Shown: in pieces, positions 10,140 through 20,901 of the stretch
Numbering within the stretch: the stretch's first letter is position 1
Layout of the letters: each line of letters begins with the position of its first letter
NCBI RefSeq assembly: GCF_024166365.1
Contig: NC_064834.1
Location: 53,176,001-53,240,000, forward strand
DNA: 64,000 nt
From: Elephas maximus indicus
Taxonomy: Eukaryota; Chordata; Mammalia; Proboscidea; Elephantidae
Direction: 5' to 3'
The notes under the pieces: generated by a model
Seen by the model: the letters and a program-made list of their open reading frames with translations, nothing else
Told to the model about the DNA's origin: nothing
Database searches by the model: none
Made by a program: the position numbers and the translations under genes

Positions 10140-10265
10140 GTCCACAATAAAGTGGAAGCTCCATGAGGACATTGCTTTATTCTGTTGTATTCACTGATCT
10201 CCTCAGTACCTAGAAGAGTACCTGGGACACAGTGGGTGTTTAACAAATATGTATTGAATGAAGGA
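10140..10265 (+). repeat. L2-like LINE 3' end
   Basis: CTCCATGAGGACATTGCTTT, CAGTACCTAGAAGAGTACCT, GGGACACAGTGGGTGTTTAA, then ATATGTATTGAATGAAGG follow the usual L2 3' order. Confidence 0.6.
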
Positions 10266-10653
10266 AGGAACATTCATTCCAAGAAGGTACTCTAATCAAT
10301 TTCTCAGAGATGGAAACTCTGGCCTAGAAAGGGAAGTAGAGGAGCTGGGTGGGACTTGAGCTCCAGGGCCAATGGGGCAAAATGCCACCTACTTTCCACT
10401 CCGTCATCCACCACCCCATCATCTCACCACCCAGCCCTGCAGACTTGCCCAAAGCCCTTGTTCTGGAAGGCCTGAGAGTGATGTGTGGCCATTCCTGTGC
10501 TGCCACATTGCGGGTGGAACACACAGTCTCACGCATGCCTGCATAGCCTGTGGGGGGCTCAATAAATGTTGAAGGCTGATATCACACGTGTGCACACAGG
10601 GAGCTGGCAGAAGGCCACCGGCACTAAAGCTGCCATTAACCACAATCCACCTA

Positions 10654-10682
10654 CACACACACACACACGCGAGCGCGCGAGT
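10654..10682. repeat. (CA)n microsatellite running into (CG)-rich GCGAGCGCGCGA
   Basis: Nine CA units, then CGCGAGCGCGCGAG. The alternating purine/pyrimidine CA-to-CG transition is a potential Z-DNA former. Confidence 0.8.
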
Positions 10683-10949
10683 TCTCTTCAACTGGGGATG
10701 AGGAGTTCCAGCTGGGAATATCTGCTTGACAGATGACGCTATTCTGAGTTCTGAGTGTGTTATCTGCTTGTATCTCCCTCTTAGGGAGCCTTGATCCACA
10801 CCAGGGACATACGTCCCCCTAGGTTCAGTGTGCCCCCTCGGGTACGTGTGCATGTGTGTATGTGCGTGCGCGTGGGTTCAGCAGGCCATGTGCATGTGTG
10901 CGCGCCTGGGCTCGTACACGCGACAACCTCCTCCCCCCACCCCCCCGCC

Positions 10950-11110
10950 TGTCAGCGGCGCTGATGACATTGGCGCAGAGGAAAGTGATGACAAATGCCC
11001 GTTATCACCGAACTAGGCCGATGACAAATGGGCGGGCGCCCGAGCAGCCCCATTACGCTGTAATAACAGAAGATGGATGGCCTGGCGCCCCCCTCCCCCC
11101 TTCGGCCCCC
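10950..11110. promoter_or_regulatory. Enhancer-like block with repeated GATGACAAATG
   Basis: GCTGATGACATTGGCG, then GTGATGACAAATGCCCGTTA and CCGATGACAAATGGGCG, then CATTACGCTGTAATAACAG. Three TGATGACA/CGATGACA copies carry the TGACA core used by TALE homeodomain proteins (MEIS/TGIF). CATTACGCTGTAATAAC is a near-palindromic homeodomain pair. It abuts a CpG-rich block. Function inferred. Confidence 0.45.
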
Positions 11111-11320
11111 CTGCGCCGGTAACGGGAGTCGGATCCGCCCGCCCGGGAGGGAGCTGAGCCACCCCCGCCGCTGCGGGGCCGCCAATCACTAAGGGGCCGA
11201 GCCGCCCAGGCCGAGGAGGAGCCAGGAGACCACGCGGCTGCCCGCCCGCGGCGGAGGAACAAAGCGCGCGCTCAGCTGGGGCTGGGGGCGCACTGGGCAG
11301 GCGGCCTGCCGGTGGCCAGG
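11085..11320. promoter_or_regulatory. Orphan CpG-island-like block
   Basis: About 235 bases with dense CpG (GCGCCGG, CCCGCCGCTGCGG, GCCCGCGGCGG, AAGCGCGCGC) and a CCAAT box (GCCGCCAATCAC near 11,178). No coding exon or splice pattern can be tied to it. It lies about 11 kb past the presumed BTRC end and 12 kb before the POLL end. It may be an unannotated promoter (lncRNA) or an enhancer-associated CpG block. Confidence 0.5.
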
Positions 11321-11720
11321 GCACGCAGCTGTGCACACACATGGCCTGCACACACGCCAGCCGCCTGTGTCCTTGCACGACGCACCTGCAGCTCCTGTCC
11401 AGGCACAACTCCGACCTCACGGGACCACCCGCACCTGCCTTTGTGTGCATGCATGCATACACATCTGCCACCCAGATCTGGGTACACGCTGGCCAGCTTG
11501 GGTCCCTGCACACACAGCCATGCATATCCACACACCTGTAATCCATGCACGCGCCCACAGAAACCACTTATGTCCATGTACTTCTATGCACCTAACATGA
11601 CCATACATACATGTGTATGGACACACAGACACATAAGCAGCAAATGCTTGTGCATGAACACAAGCCCTTACACACACTCTGTGCACACAGATCTGGGTCT
11701 TCAAGCGCACGCACATGCAA
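11321..11720. repeat. Degenerate CACA/TGCATGCA-rich tract
   Basis: CA- and CATGCA-type words are scattered over 400 bases, including GTGTGCATGCATGCATACAC. It opens frames of 114-184 codons on both strands that are pure composition artefacts. Confidence 0.55.
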
Positions 11721-12624
11721 AAGATGCCCACATCTGCACCAGCAAACAGCCGCTGCCGCACCTCAACTAGATGCTGCAGGGGTTAAAATGATGAATATGA
11801 CGCCGTTCCTGTCTGCTATACTTTTAAGTCTACTGTAGAAGGGCAGACAAATGGATATGAGTGAAGGCAGAAGGTTATATGTACTTTGAACCCAAGTACA
11901 TAGTTGGCGATGTGAGATTTCCAACAGGAAAATCAGGAAAGGCTTCCTGGAGTAGGTGATTAAATGAAGAGTAAATTTTCAAGAGGAACTAAATTCTGGG
12001 TCTGTGGTATGGAGATGGGAACGTGTAGAGAGTGTGTGGGGCAAGGAGTCTAAGGGGCCAGGAGCCCAGGTGAATGGTGTTGGGTGAGTGGAGTGGGAAT
12101 GAGACTTTCAGATAGACTGGGGCCAGGAGGTTGGAGCTGGGGAGTGGCTGGAGGCTAGGAAGCCAGCCAGGAAGGCGGGGCAAGTCCAGTGAGAGACCTA
12201 GGAGGCACCCGTGTACAACCCCTGCATCCACACAGGGACCCATTCTTGGTTTAATGCTTTGCCATCTCTGTCTTGAAATTTAATAAGGAGCCCCTTATTA
12301 TTATATTTTTATTTTGCACTGGGCCCCAAAAATTATGTAGCCAGTTCCAGAGCCAGGGACCTTCCAGGTTTCCAGGCTGAGCTAGGAAGATGGTAGAAGG
12401 AGCAGGCTTGAGGAAGAAGACAGGGAGTTTGGTTTGGGACAGGGGTTGTGAGAGAGGCTGGAAGTGGAGTAAGGGGTTGTGGGAATGGGTGATTTGGTGT
12501 CTGCATCCTAAGATGGGGAGTTGATGCCTTGCATATGCCTCTGCCCACACTTGTTTCTACTCTGCTGGAGTTCACACCACCACACACCCCTAGGGGGGCC
12601 TCTAAAACATACCCATCCATAAGC
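11721..12624. other. Intergenic, no gene seen
   Basis: From about 11,790 to 12,000 the words AAAGGCTTCCTGGAGTAGGT and similar suggest an old L2-type fragment. The remainder is unique DNA with no recognisable exon. Confidence 0.4.
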
Positions 12625-12740
12625 TTGCTAGGATATAAGCTCTCCAGTGTTGCCTCTGTGTCCCCAGGGCCTAGCACATAGTAGGCACTGGGACTTATTT
12701 GTTGAATGAATAAATGAATGTATGAATGAATGAGCACACA
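12625..12740 (+). repeat. L2-like LINE 3' end with (GAAT)n tail
   Basis: GATATAAGCTCTCCAGTGTT, CCCAGGGCCTAGCACATAG, TAGGCACTGGGACTTATTTG, then a TGAATGAATAAATGAATG run. The tetranucleotide run grew from the natural TGAATGAATGAA end of L2. Confidence 0.65.
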
Positions 12741-13120
12741 GAAGTCCACACACATATACACACTGGGCACCCAGTGTCCCCACCATGAGGGACACGTGCA
12801 GAACTGAGTATGTTCCCACCCTACCATCGCTGTCCTGTACATCCTCTAGGATTGTACTGTTACCCTCAAGAATATCTATGCCTCAGTGGCCCTCTCACTG
12901 GGGGTCTGCTTTGCCCACAGAGCTGGATAAGAGTTAAGGATGAATAGACGGAGGAGCCCAGGGAGGACTGGGGTGGTGGGGCTGGGGAGAAGTTATACTT
13001 CAGAGCCAGAAGATCTGAATTCAAGTCTCAGCAACTCCATCTACTGACTGCTCCCCTCTTTGTACTTCAGCTTCATTTACACTGGACCTTGGATGCTGAG
13101 ACTGATTATTATCGGAGCTC

Positions 13121-13306
13121 TATTCAATCAGGAAACCCTGGTGGTGTAGTAGTTAAGTGCTATGGCTGCTAACCAACAGGTCGGTAGTTCGAATCTGCCA
13201 GGCGCTCCTTGGAAACTCTATCGGGAAGTTCTACTCTGCCCTATAGGGTCACTATTAGTCAGAATCAACTCCACAGTAGTGGGATTTTTGGTTTTATATT
13301 CAATCA
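13121..13306 (+). repeat. AfroSINE with 10-bp target-site duplication
   Basis: The SINE body runs 13,131-13,296 (AAACCCTGGTGGTGTAGTAG head, TCGGTAGTTCGAATCTGCC box B, GGTCACTATTAGTCAGAATC tail). It is flanked by perfect direct repeats TATTCAATCA at 13,121-13,130 and 13,297-13,306, the hallmark of LINE-mediated insertion. Confidence 0.92.
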
Positions 13307-13954
13307 AGTCAGGCACTGAGAGGACACTTTCCTTTCCCCCAACTCTAGCAACCCTGGGGTGTCAAAAATAGACTGGGGGCCTAGGGAGTGACCACGTGAC
13401 CTCAACAGGCTTGGCTCCACTCCCAATAGAACCCAGGTGATCTCGGAGTTGAGACTTAGGCCCCTGCCTTCTGCAATCACATGCGAGCAGGGACAAAGGG
13501 CAAATAGGAGGTACCCCCTAAGACTGAAGTAAACACTCTGACTTCAGGTAGCTTGGGGTGGGGGCAGGCAAAGGACACCTCCAGAGAGATGGACCAGGGG
13601 AACAGGCTGGGCAGACAGGGTGGATAGGAGGGGAAGGCACCAGGGTTCCTCTCTTCTTCTCTCAGAGGGCGCTCTGCTTTCTGCCTGACAAGGACTTCAT
13701 CTGCCAACTCCTGTTTTCCAACATGGGACTTTCTCCTGTCTACGGAAAGGAGGAGAATCCTCAGGACCCCCATCTGTCTCCCTCACCCTCCAGTGACCCA
13801 CTTTGGGTCTCTCCTGTATGTTCTGGTCCTGCCTCCCCCGTCCCCTGTCTCAGTTGTATTACCATCCCCTCTCAGGGGGTCAAGAAGGCCCTCAAGCCCC
13901 CAGCAGGGGAACTGCAGCGCGTGGTAGAGATGAGAGGGGATGCTGGGAGGGAAG
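13307..13954. other. Intergenic, no gene seen
   Basis: Unique GC-rich DNA. A 151-codon plus frame (13,558-14,013) overlaps a 98-codon minus frame and carries no recognisable domain. Confidence 0.45.
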
Positions 13955-14130
13955 GAGTGGGCCGGCTAATAGGCCTCGTCCCTCCTCCCGTCACCAGTTC
14001 ACTTTTTCTGTAGCGTTATTGACCCGTCATTAGTTATCCATCCAAGGTCGTCGGGCCCGGCCCAGCCATAAATCATGGCGGCCGTAGTGGGGGGTTACAG
14101 ACGGAGCGATAGCTCGCGGGACACTGGCGG
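13955..14130. promoter_or_regulatory. CpG-bearing enhancer-like block with PBX-HOX site
   Basis: GTAGCGTTATTGACCCGTCA, TTAGTTATCCATCC, then CCATAAATCA at 14,066-14,075, whose reverse complement TGATTTATGG is a canonical PBX plus posterior-HOX composite. It runs straight into ATGGCGGCC (YY1-like) and several CpGs. No repeat signature. Likely a conserved regulatory element; conservation not tested. Confidence 0.5.
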
Positions 14131-16069
14131 AGAGCTCACCCTCCAGCACAGCACCCTCCCGCCCAAGTCCGTGCAGAAGGTCCCAGACTTGGGGGGGAGC
14201 GTCCCCCAAGGGACGGGGTCCCACCCACCCCAACCCTCCTTCGGTTCCTCCGCCACTCTCCCCCTCCATTTGCTTCTCCAGCGCCGCCTCTCCCTCTATC
14301 ACTCACTCTTCTCTCCATCTCTTTCCTACCCCGCCCCCAGCTCTGAGTTCTAGAAGTCACCAAGGTTGAGGGGCGGGGGGAGACTGGGGGATGTCACTAG
14401 TTACTTGTTCATTCGGTTGTCCAACCCCACACAGTCTCCCAGTTCCAGGAGCAAGGACAGAACTCCCCCGGGGGAAACAGAGGCAGAGTCCTGACCAAAG
14501 GTGAGTCTGGAGAAGGGATCCCACCCGATTCACCACCAAGGTCACCAGGCCAGGCAGTCCTGGATCGGCAGCCCCTGCTCCCCTGTCCCCCTGCCGGGTG
14601 ATGGAAGGATCTAGCCACCCACGGAGGGGACGCAAGACCCACATCCCCCTCGACCAGCTCTCCTTCAGCGGGGCGGGGGACCACGCTGCAGCAGCGCAGT
14701 CCGTACCCTCCTCTCGGCTCAAGCTCGGAGAGAAGCCCTCCTTGGCAGTCTCCTCCTCAGCACCCACCACCCCTCAGCCACACCCCCCACCTCCGGCCTG
14801 CCCGAGCGGCCGGGCCTCTTCGCCGGTCCTCGGGCGCCCTCTGCTGGCGTCTTCCGGAAGCGTTCCAGTCGGCCTCAAGTCCCGCCCCACCCCCAGCCCG
14901 ACACACTGGCTGCAGCCGCCAGGTCGAGACCCAAGGCCCGGATAATTCGTTGTTGGCATCGCCTCTGCCCCCCGAGGATGCCCCATGAAGCACTTCCTCG
15001 TCCGCCATCCGCTTCTTCGGAGCAGCCGCTCCCATGCCAGACCCCAGAGAAGCCTGTTGGTCCTTTCCCATAGGGTGTTGGGAGTTGGGGCAAGAAAGGC
15101 AGAACTTGAAGCATGGGAGGTCGGAGCCTATCTCTTGCCAACCGAGTCAGGCTCTGGAGGAACGTCTGCGGTCCGCGCTTATTTCTCACAGGGCAGTAGG
15201 TGGGGTTCCTCCAGGGCACCTCCCTGGGGCCCTCCCCTTTTTCTTGGTGGTTCAGGAGCTTCCTGCCACCGGCACTTGGATGGGGGAAGGGCGGAAGGCT
15301 CTCAAGGTTCTCAGAGGCTCTGAGGTAGAAACTGCAGTCCTTGGCCCTTGAGGCGAGGGAGCTGGGGCTGCCCAGCCTTCCCTCCCTGGCAGAGAGAAGA
15401 GGGGCATGGCCTCGGGGTTCCCTCCCCTGGGCCCATACCCTGAGGGTCCTGGACTTCTCCACCAGTTAGCTTGGGAAGAGGGGGAGCCAGGCAGGGGTGA
15501 GTCCTTTCCAGTGGGGTATCTGTTCTGGGAGGTAGGTAGAGGCGGCCCGACCAGAGGCCCCAAAAGGGCCGTATGGCACTGAGCCCAAGGTCTTAGTGAT
15601 GAGAGAGGAGTCTTCAGGGGAAGCCTGGAGCTGAGGGAAGGCTGGCCGGGCTAGACGGTCATCAGCCTTATGGTGGAGTCCATGTGAGGACAAGTCGGGC
15701 ATTTGGGGGTGGGGGGAGCTGTGAGGGTGTGGCCAGGTGTGTGCAGGACCACGTGTGTTTGGACAAGTCAGGCACATGTAGGGATATATGTGAGCTATAG
15801 AACCAGGACCCCTGCCTCTAGGAACTTGGGGAGTCAGTGCCTCCAACACCACTAATTCCCTAAAGGAGGTCGGGAGGGGGGAGGGTTCCATCTCAGGGCA
15901 GAGTGGGCATTCACTGATTCAGGACCCCGGGTTCCAGGGACTGTGTCCTTCAATCTCAGTGTTAGGAACCCTCGGCAGACCTGAAAGCCCAAGGATCCTT
16001 GGTGGGATATATGAAGGAAGGAGGGAGAGAGGTTAGGACAGAAAGCCCAGCTAGATCTGGGCCAGGGCC
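14131..16069. other. GC-rich intergenic stretch, no gene seen
   Basis: CpG density is raised at about 14,640-15,020 (GAGCGGCCGGGCC, CGCCGGTCCTCGGGCGCC). Frames up to 195 codons (14,875-15,462 minus) overlap plus-strand frames and have no domain. I found no convincing splice-linked exons. A non-coding promoter cannot be excluded near 14.8-15.0 kb. Confidence 0.4.
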
Positions 16070-16270
16070 ACTCCCAGAGAAGCTGGGCTTCCAGAGTCCC
16101 AGAGATCTGAGTTGAAACTCAGCTCTGCTCCTCACATGCTGTGTGACTTAAGTAATTGAACCTCTCTGGGCCTCACTGCCCTCATCTGGAAAATGGGGAT
16201 AGCACAACTACCTCTAGGGCTGTTGGAAAGGTTACAGGATATAATCCATGAGCAGGCCTAGGTTAAGGGT
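16070..16270 (+). repeat. MIR SINE
   Basis: CTGAGTTGAAACTCAGCTCT, CACATGCTGTGTGACTTAAG, CTCTCTGGGCCTCACTGCCC, CATCTGGAAAATGGGGATAG, then GGGCTGTTGGAAAGGTTACA. Near full-length, sense. Confidence 0.85.
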
Positions 16271-16411
16271 GGACCAACCAGCCCAGGAGGCAGTCAGTCA
16301 ACACTGCTGAAACCTTGCCGAAATACACCAGCCACATGGTATAAGAAACTCAGGCCTCCTCACTGGAGACTCCTTCCATGACTTGCAAAATGTCAATTGG
16401 TCTTCCCTAAT

Positions 16412-16634
16412 CTCTGAAGAAGTAACCCTGGTGGTGCAAAGGTTAAGCGCTCAGCTGCTAACCAAAAGGTTGATGGTTCAACCCCCCCCAGTGGCTCCAA
16501 GGGAAAAAGACCTGGGAATCTGCTCCCATAAAGATTACAGCCTAGGAAACACTATGGGGCAGTTCTGTCCTGTCATAAGGGGTCGCTACGAGTAGGAACC
16601 GACTTGATGGCACCTAACAAAAACCTCTGAAGAA
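16412..16634 (+). repeat. AfroSINE (long subtype) with 10-bp target-site duplication
   Basis: The body 16,422-16,624 includes the extra segment ATCTGCTCCCATAAAGATTA between box B and the GGGGCAGTTC block, marking a longer subtype. It ends GGCACCTAACAAAAAC. Direct repeats CTCTGAAGAA flank it at 16,412-16,421 and 16,625-16,634. Confidence 0.92.
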
Positions 16635-17151
16635 ACTGGTGCCTTCCAGTGGGAATCCCAAACACCTTTTACTGGCACCCATCCAGGTCCCATAAATAAA
16701 TATTGAATACATATTTTTCAATGACTGTGGCTGGGGGAGGGGACTCTGGTTTGAAACGGCACCAAATTCTCAGCCTGCTCATAGTGTCCACATTCTGCAA
16801 GGCCCTGACTGAGCCAATTCCACAGAAGATCTTCCTTTCAAGGACCCAGCTCTGTGGAGAAGTGGGCTCTGGGAAAACCTCCCCCCACCCACCCTGGCCA
16901 GAGAATTCACTGCTCCTCAAACCGCAGGGTCCAGACCCTCCCTGGGTGGGAAGAAGTCACAATGTAAATGTTTACAAGGGTTTGGTCCCAGGTAAAACAA
17001 TAGGGAGCCGTGAGGGAGCCACCAGGGAACAGCTGCACACGTGAATATGAGGGGAGGGAGGTGATGTGGATAGAACCCCCAGATCTCTTCCACCTTCATC
17101 CCCCCTCCCATCATAGGAGCCTCCTAAGACACCCTTTCCCTAGGCCCAGGT
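16635..17151. other. Intergenic, no gene seen
   Basis: Unique sequence, with a short AT-rich run at 16,690-16,722 (AATAAATATTGAATACATAT). No recognisable exon. Confidence 0.4.
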
Positions 17152-17668
17152 TATTTCTTTTCTATTGCTGCATAACAAATGAGCACAATTTAGGAGCTTA
17201 GAACGACTTTCATTTATTATTTTACAGCTCTGTAGGTCAGAAGTCCAGGCCGACTCAGCTGGATTCTTGGCGTAGGGTCCCACAAGACTGAAATCAAGAT
17301 GGCAGCAGGTTGGGCTCTGACCTGGAGGCTGTGGGCAGAATCTGCTCCCATTTTCACTCTTGTTGACAGAATTCAGTTCATTGTGGTTGTAGGACTGAGG
17401 TCCCCGTTTCCTTGCTGGCTGTCAGCCAGGGGCTGCTCTCAGCTCTCAGAGGACACTCTCTGGTTCTTGTGCTCAGCCCCCTTCATCTCATGAATCCTTC
17501 TCACGCTTTGAATCTCTCTGAATGCCCCTTCAGCTACCAGCCAGAGGAAACTCTCCTTTTAACTGTCTCGTGTGACTAGATTAGGCTCACCCAGATGATC
17601 TCCCTTTTGCCATATAATCTAACTATGGGAGTAACACCTCATCATATTCACAGGTTCTGTCCACACTC
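17152..17668 (+). repeat. Ancient interspersed element, copy A
   Basis: CTATTGCTGCATAACAAATG, TTTACAGCTCTGTAGGTCAG, GAAATCAAGATGGCAGCAGG, ending ATATTCACAGGTTCTGTCC. It shares word order with the element at 20,902-21,388 and so belongs to the same old mammalian family. I do not assign a family name. Its 3' end is cut by the SINE that follows. Confidence 0.6.
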
Positions 17669-17847
17669 TGGAAACCCTGGTGGCGTAGTGGTTAAGTGCT
17701 ATGGCTGCTAACCAAGGGGTTGGCAGTTCAAATCCGCCAGATGATCCTTGGAAACTCAATGGGGCAGTCCTACTCTGTCCTATAGCGTCGCTACGAGTCA
17801 GAACTGACTCGACGGCACTGCGTTTTTTTGGTTTGGTATCCACACTC
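17660..17847 (+). repeat. AfroSINE with 9-bp target-site duplication
   Basis: Body about 17,669-17,838 (AAACCCTGGTGGCGTAGTGG head, GGCAGTTCAAATCCGCC box B, GCTACGAGTCAGAACTGACT tail, TTTTTTTGGTTTGG end). Flanked by TCCACACTC at 17,660-17,668 and 17,839-17,847. Confidence 0.92.
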
Positions 17848-17850
17848 GAA

Positions 17851-18050
17851 GGAGCCCTGGTGGCGCAAATGGTTAAGTGCTTGGCTGGTAACCAAAAGGT
17901 TGGAGATTCGAACCCACCCAGCAGCTCCAAGGGGAAAGATCTGGCAATCCGCCTCTATAAAGATTACAGCCTAGGAAACCCTATGGGGCAGTTCTACTTT
18001 GTCACATGGGGTCGCTATGAGTTGGAATCAACTGGATGGCACCCAACAAC
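17851..18050 (+). repeat. AfroSINE (long subtype), tandem with the previous copy
   Basis: GGAGCCCTGGTGGCGCAAAT head, GGAGATTCGAACCCACCC box B, the long-subtype segment CGCCTCTATAAAGATTACAG, and GGGGTCGCTATGAGTTGGAA tail. It starts three bases after the upstream SINE's duplication. Two subtypes side by side indicate two separate insertions rather than a tandem duplication. Confidence 0.92.
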
Positions 18051-18959
18051 CCAGAGGGGAGGGGATTACACAATAGCGAGGGTCATTCTTAGAATCCTGC
18101 CTACCACATGCAGCCCCCAGGTTGGGGTGGAAGCATCCTCACTCCTAGTCCCAGCCCTTCTGACCTCTGTGAGATCATGGGCCAGTCACCTTTCATCTCT
18201 GGACCTCGGTTCCCTGTAAAATAGGGTTAAGGGCCTGGATGAAACCTCAAATTCCTCCCAGGTCTCACACATGAACTATGATGGAATAAGATGGGAATTC
18301 TGATTCCTTGGGCTGTGGGGGCCTGACTGTCCAGAAAACAGGGCTGCATTACCCTCCCACCAACACTCCTCTCCGCCTTCAGAAGGGCCTTGCCAAGGAA
18401 GGGCAGCAGCTGTGATGGTCAGACGGCACAGCACAGGGGCCCAGCGGGTCTGGGATGTGGGAAAGCGGAGAGGCCACTTCTGCCAGTCAGAGGCCACAGG
18501 CACCTGTGAGGCCCCACAGACCCGCATGGGGCCACTGGAATCTGTACAGGGCAGGGGGACCTGTCTCTCCTCGGGGGTGGGGTGGGGCAAAGTCCAGGTC
18601 AGGTGGCAACCAAATTGCTCCCCACTTCAATTCAAGCTGGGCTCCAGCCCAAATCCATCCTTGACCCCAGTCTTGGCCTCTGGGCTCACCCTGCCTCCCC
18701 CCTAGCCCTGGCTGGGCAGAGGTACCCGATCCCAGCATCCAAGATGCTCTAGGCTGCTCCCCTCATCCAGAGCCCCAAATCCCCCAACACACAGGTAACA
18801 GAGCTGCATCCTTCTCCCACCCTTCCCCAGGAACCACTTTCAGTTCTACATCCAAGCTCCGGTTCAGAGCTGTGCCGCGCCCCCCACCCCCCGCCCCAGG
18901 CTCCCACCAAGGGCTGGCGGAGGGACTGGAATAACACCCCCCCCAACTCCATCCACATC
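18051..18959. other. Intergenic, no gene seen
   Basis: It starts with a worn MIR-like stretch (about 18,150-18,240: CCAGTCACCTTTCATCTCTG, then TAAAATAGGGTTAAG). The rest is GC-rich unique DNA with overlapping 70-104-codon frames and no recognisable gene. Confidence 0.45.
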
Positions 18960-19260
18960 AAGGGAGCCGGAAAAGAGGCGCGAAAATGAATATTAATTTA
19001 TCATGATTAGGCAAATCCGGCAGGGAGAGCCAATTCCGGAGGAGGCTAAAAAGATGAATTTCAGCAATAAAATTAAATAAGGACGGACGGGCAGCCCCTC
19101 CTCCCTCCTGCTTTGCTGATCTCTCTCTTTCTTACAATTTATGAGGCCAATTATGAAGATGAGGTTGGAAGTTCCTGGAACTTCACTAAATGCAAACAGC
19201 GGTCCCTGCTGTTCCCATCAAATTAATTAACCGCGTGCTATTGATGGCCGCTCAAGGCTG
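18960..19260. promoter_or_regulatory. Strongest enhancer-like block in the intergenic interval
   Basis: Three hundred bases of homeobox-dense unique DNA: AATGAATATTAATTTATCAT directly followed by GATTAGGCAAATCC, AGCAATAAAATTAAATAAGG, TACAATTTATGAGGCCAATT, AAATTAATTAACC (TTAATTAA at 19,223-19,230) and ATTGATGG (19,240-19,247). TAAT cores, a POU-like ATGATTAGGCAAAT and CCAAT-type sites are interleaved without any repeat signature. This is the composition of deeply conserved developmental enhancers. The activity is inferred. Confidence 0.55.
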
Positions 19261-20901
19261 ACACAGGCGGCCTGCCCTGCGGCCGCGTCCGTGGACACCA
19301 GGACCCAGAGTCTGCAGCCCAGCTAGGCTCCGCCACTGCCACCTTCTGAAGTCTTCATCCAGCACCCCAGGGGACTTGAGGGCCCCTTCCCCCCAACCCA
19401 CAGGCCCTGCCTGAGTCCTCGACACATAGGGTTTGCAGTGTGCACACAGAGGCCTAGATAGACATGAACACCCTGAAAGGGCCGAGGGCATGCACACGTC
19501 TTCAGGTACAAAATCACAAACTTGCAGCACACAAACGCAGGGCCTAGAATGTACACTGGGCACAGGACAAATGAGCAGGAAGCCATACAGGAACACATAC
19601 ACCCAGAGGCACACACCAGTGCACAGAGATAGCCAAGCTGAGGGAACCTGAGCTCAGTGGGTGAGGGCAGTGGGGCTGAGAGGAACACATCAGTCAGGGT
19701 CAGGTCCAAGGCCAGCAGGGCAAAGGTGCCACTGTGCAGAAAGAGGCCCCACAGACACTCAAGTAGCAAGCAATGGCCTCCTTCACCTGGTACCCATGCT
19801 GTCCTCTGGTAGTCCCTCAACCCTTGGACCTCATCCTTATCTCTGGGCCCTGGATGCCCCCGTGAAGTCTTTGCTGGGGCTCAGCTCCTGCTCTGACCGC
19901 CAGTGTGGGGGACAAGGACTTGCTGAGCCCCCTAGGTGGGATGCTGGGGATGGGATCGGGCCTGACTTTGAGGCATCAGCCCTGAGGGTCTGCATTCCCA
20001 GAGCTCAGAAGCAGGGCTGCCCAGTGGCTTCAAGGGTCCTGGAAACTAGCTGGCTGATGCCCAGACTGAAGGGCCAAAGGCCTTGGGGCTGAGCCTGCCC
20101 CAGGCCTGGGACACTCCTGGCTGTGCCTGCAGAGTCTGGGTAGCAGCAAGTTGCTCCAATAGCTGTAGCTTGCATGTGACGTTGATCTCTGAAGTGACGG
20201 GGGAGTGAGGAGGATGAGGTGGTCAATGTCTTCTCCAAGTTGTAGTCCCTAGTCCTGGCAAGAGGCATTCCATTCCAGTTAAAGGGGCAGGAATTCCTGG
20301 GGATAGAAATTCCACAACTCTCTTGGAGAAGCAGGAAAAAAGGGCCCAGACTTTCCACCCTCAGCCCTTGGATCCCTCAGGACAAGACACAGCTGGGTTT
20401 GCCCACCTTGCCACATCCACCCAGGTCTGGGGGCAGGTACTGGCTGGGAGGCCCCTGGCCCTGTGCCCACACCTGCTCCTCCATGAGCAGTCAGAACCTC
20501 AGCCAGAAGCTCAGAGGAAGGTTTGGTCTTCTCTTGCCACCCTTCTGATCCAAGTCCGGGACCGAGGAGGATGCTATCACCCCAGGTCCCAGAAAAGTTG
20601 AGGTTCCTGGCTTGGCAGGGCTAAGGCAGAGTAGCCGATGAGGAGTTGCATCTTAGGCACAAAGTATCAGAGGGAACCTGAGATTAAGGGAGGCTCAGAC
20701 TGGGCATGTGGGAATGTCTGAGAGGGCTGGACCGAGGGCTTTGCCCACCCCAAACCCCCTACTCCAGGTACCCCCTCCTGCCCCCACCCCCACACTCCCG
20801 GCTGCATTTCAGAGGCTTCTCAGCCTCATCGAGGTGCCTGCTCACACCCACTGTTCCTCTGCCCTCACTGTACACGGAGAGGCTGAGGCACCCATGGCCT
20901 A
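19261..20901. other. Intergenic, no gene seen
   Basis: It begins GC/CpG-rich (19,261-19,320) and contains a diffuse CACA-rich stretch (about 19,430-19,640). Frames up to 165 codons overlap on both strands and have no domain. No exon is supported. Confidence 0.45.

Noticed and set aside
11013-11770. Long frames on both strands (152 and 184 codons) with Cys/His/Thr-rich sequence
   Set aside because: Produced by the degenerate CACA/TGCA tract and the CpG block. Both strands are open, which argues against coding.
14875-15462. 195-codon minus-strand frame in CpG-rich DNA
   Set aside because: Stop codons are rare at this GC. No recognisable domain, and overlapping plus-strand frames are similarly long.
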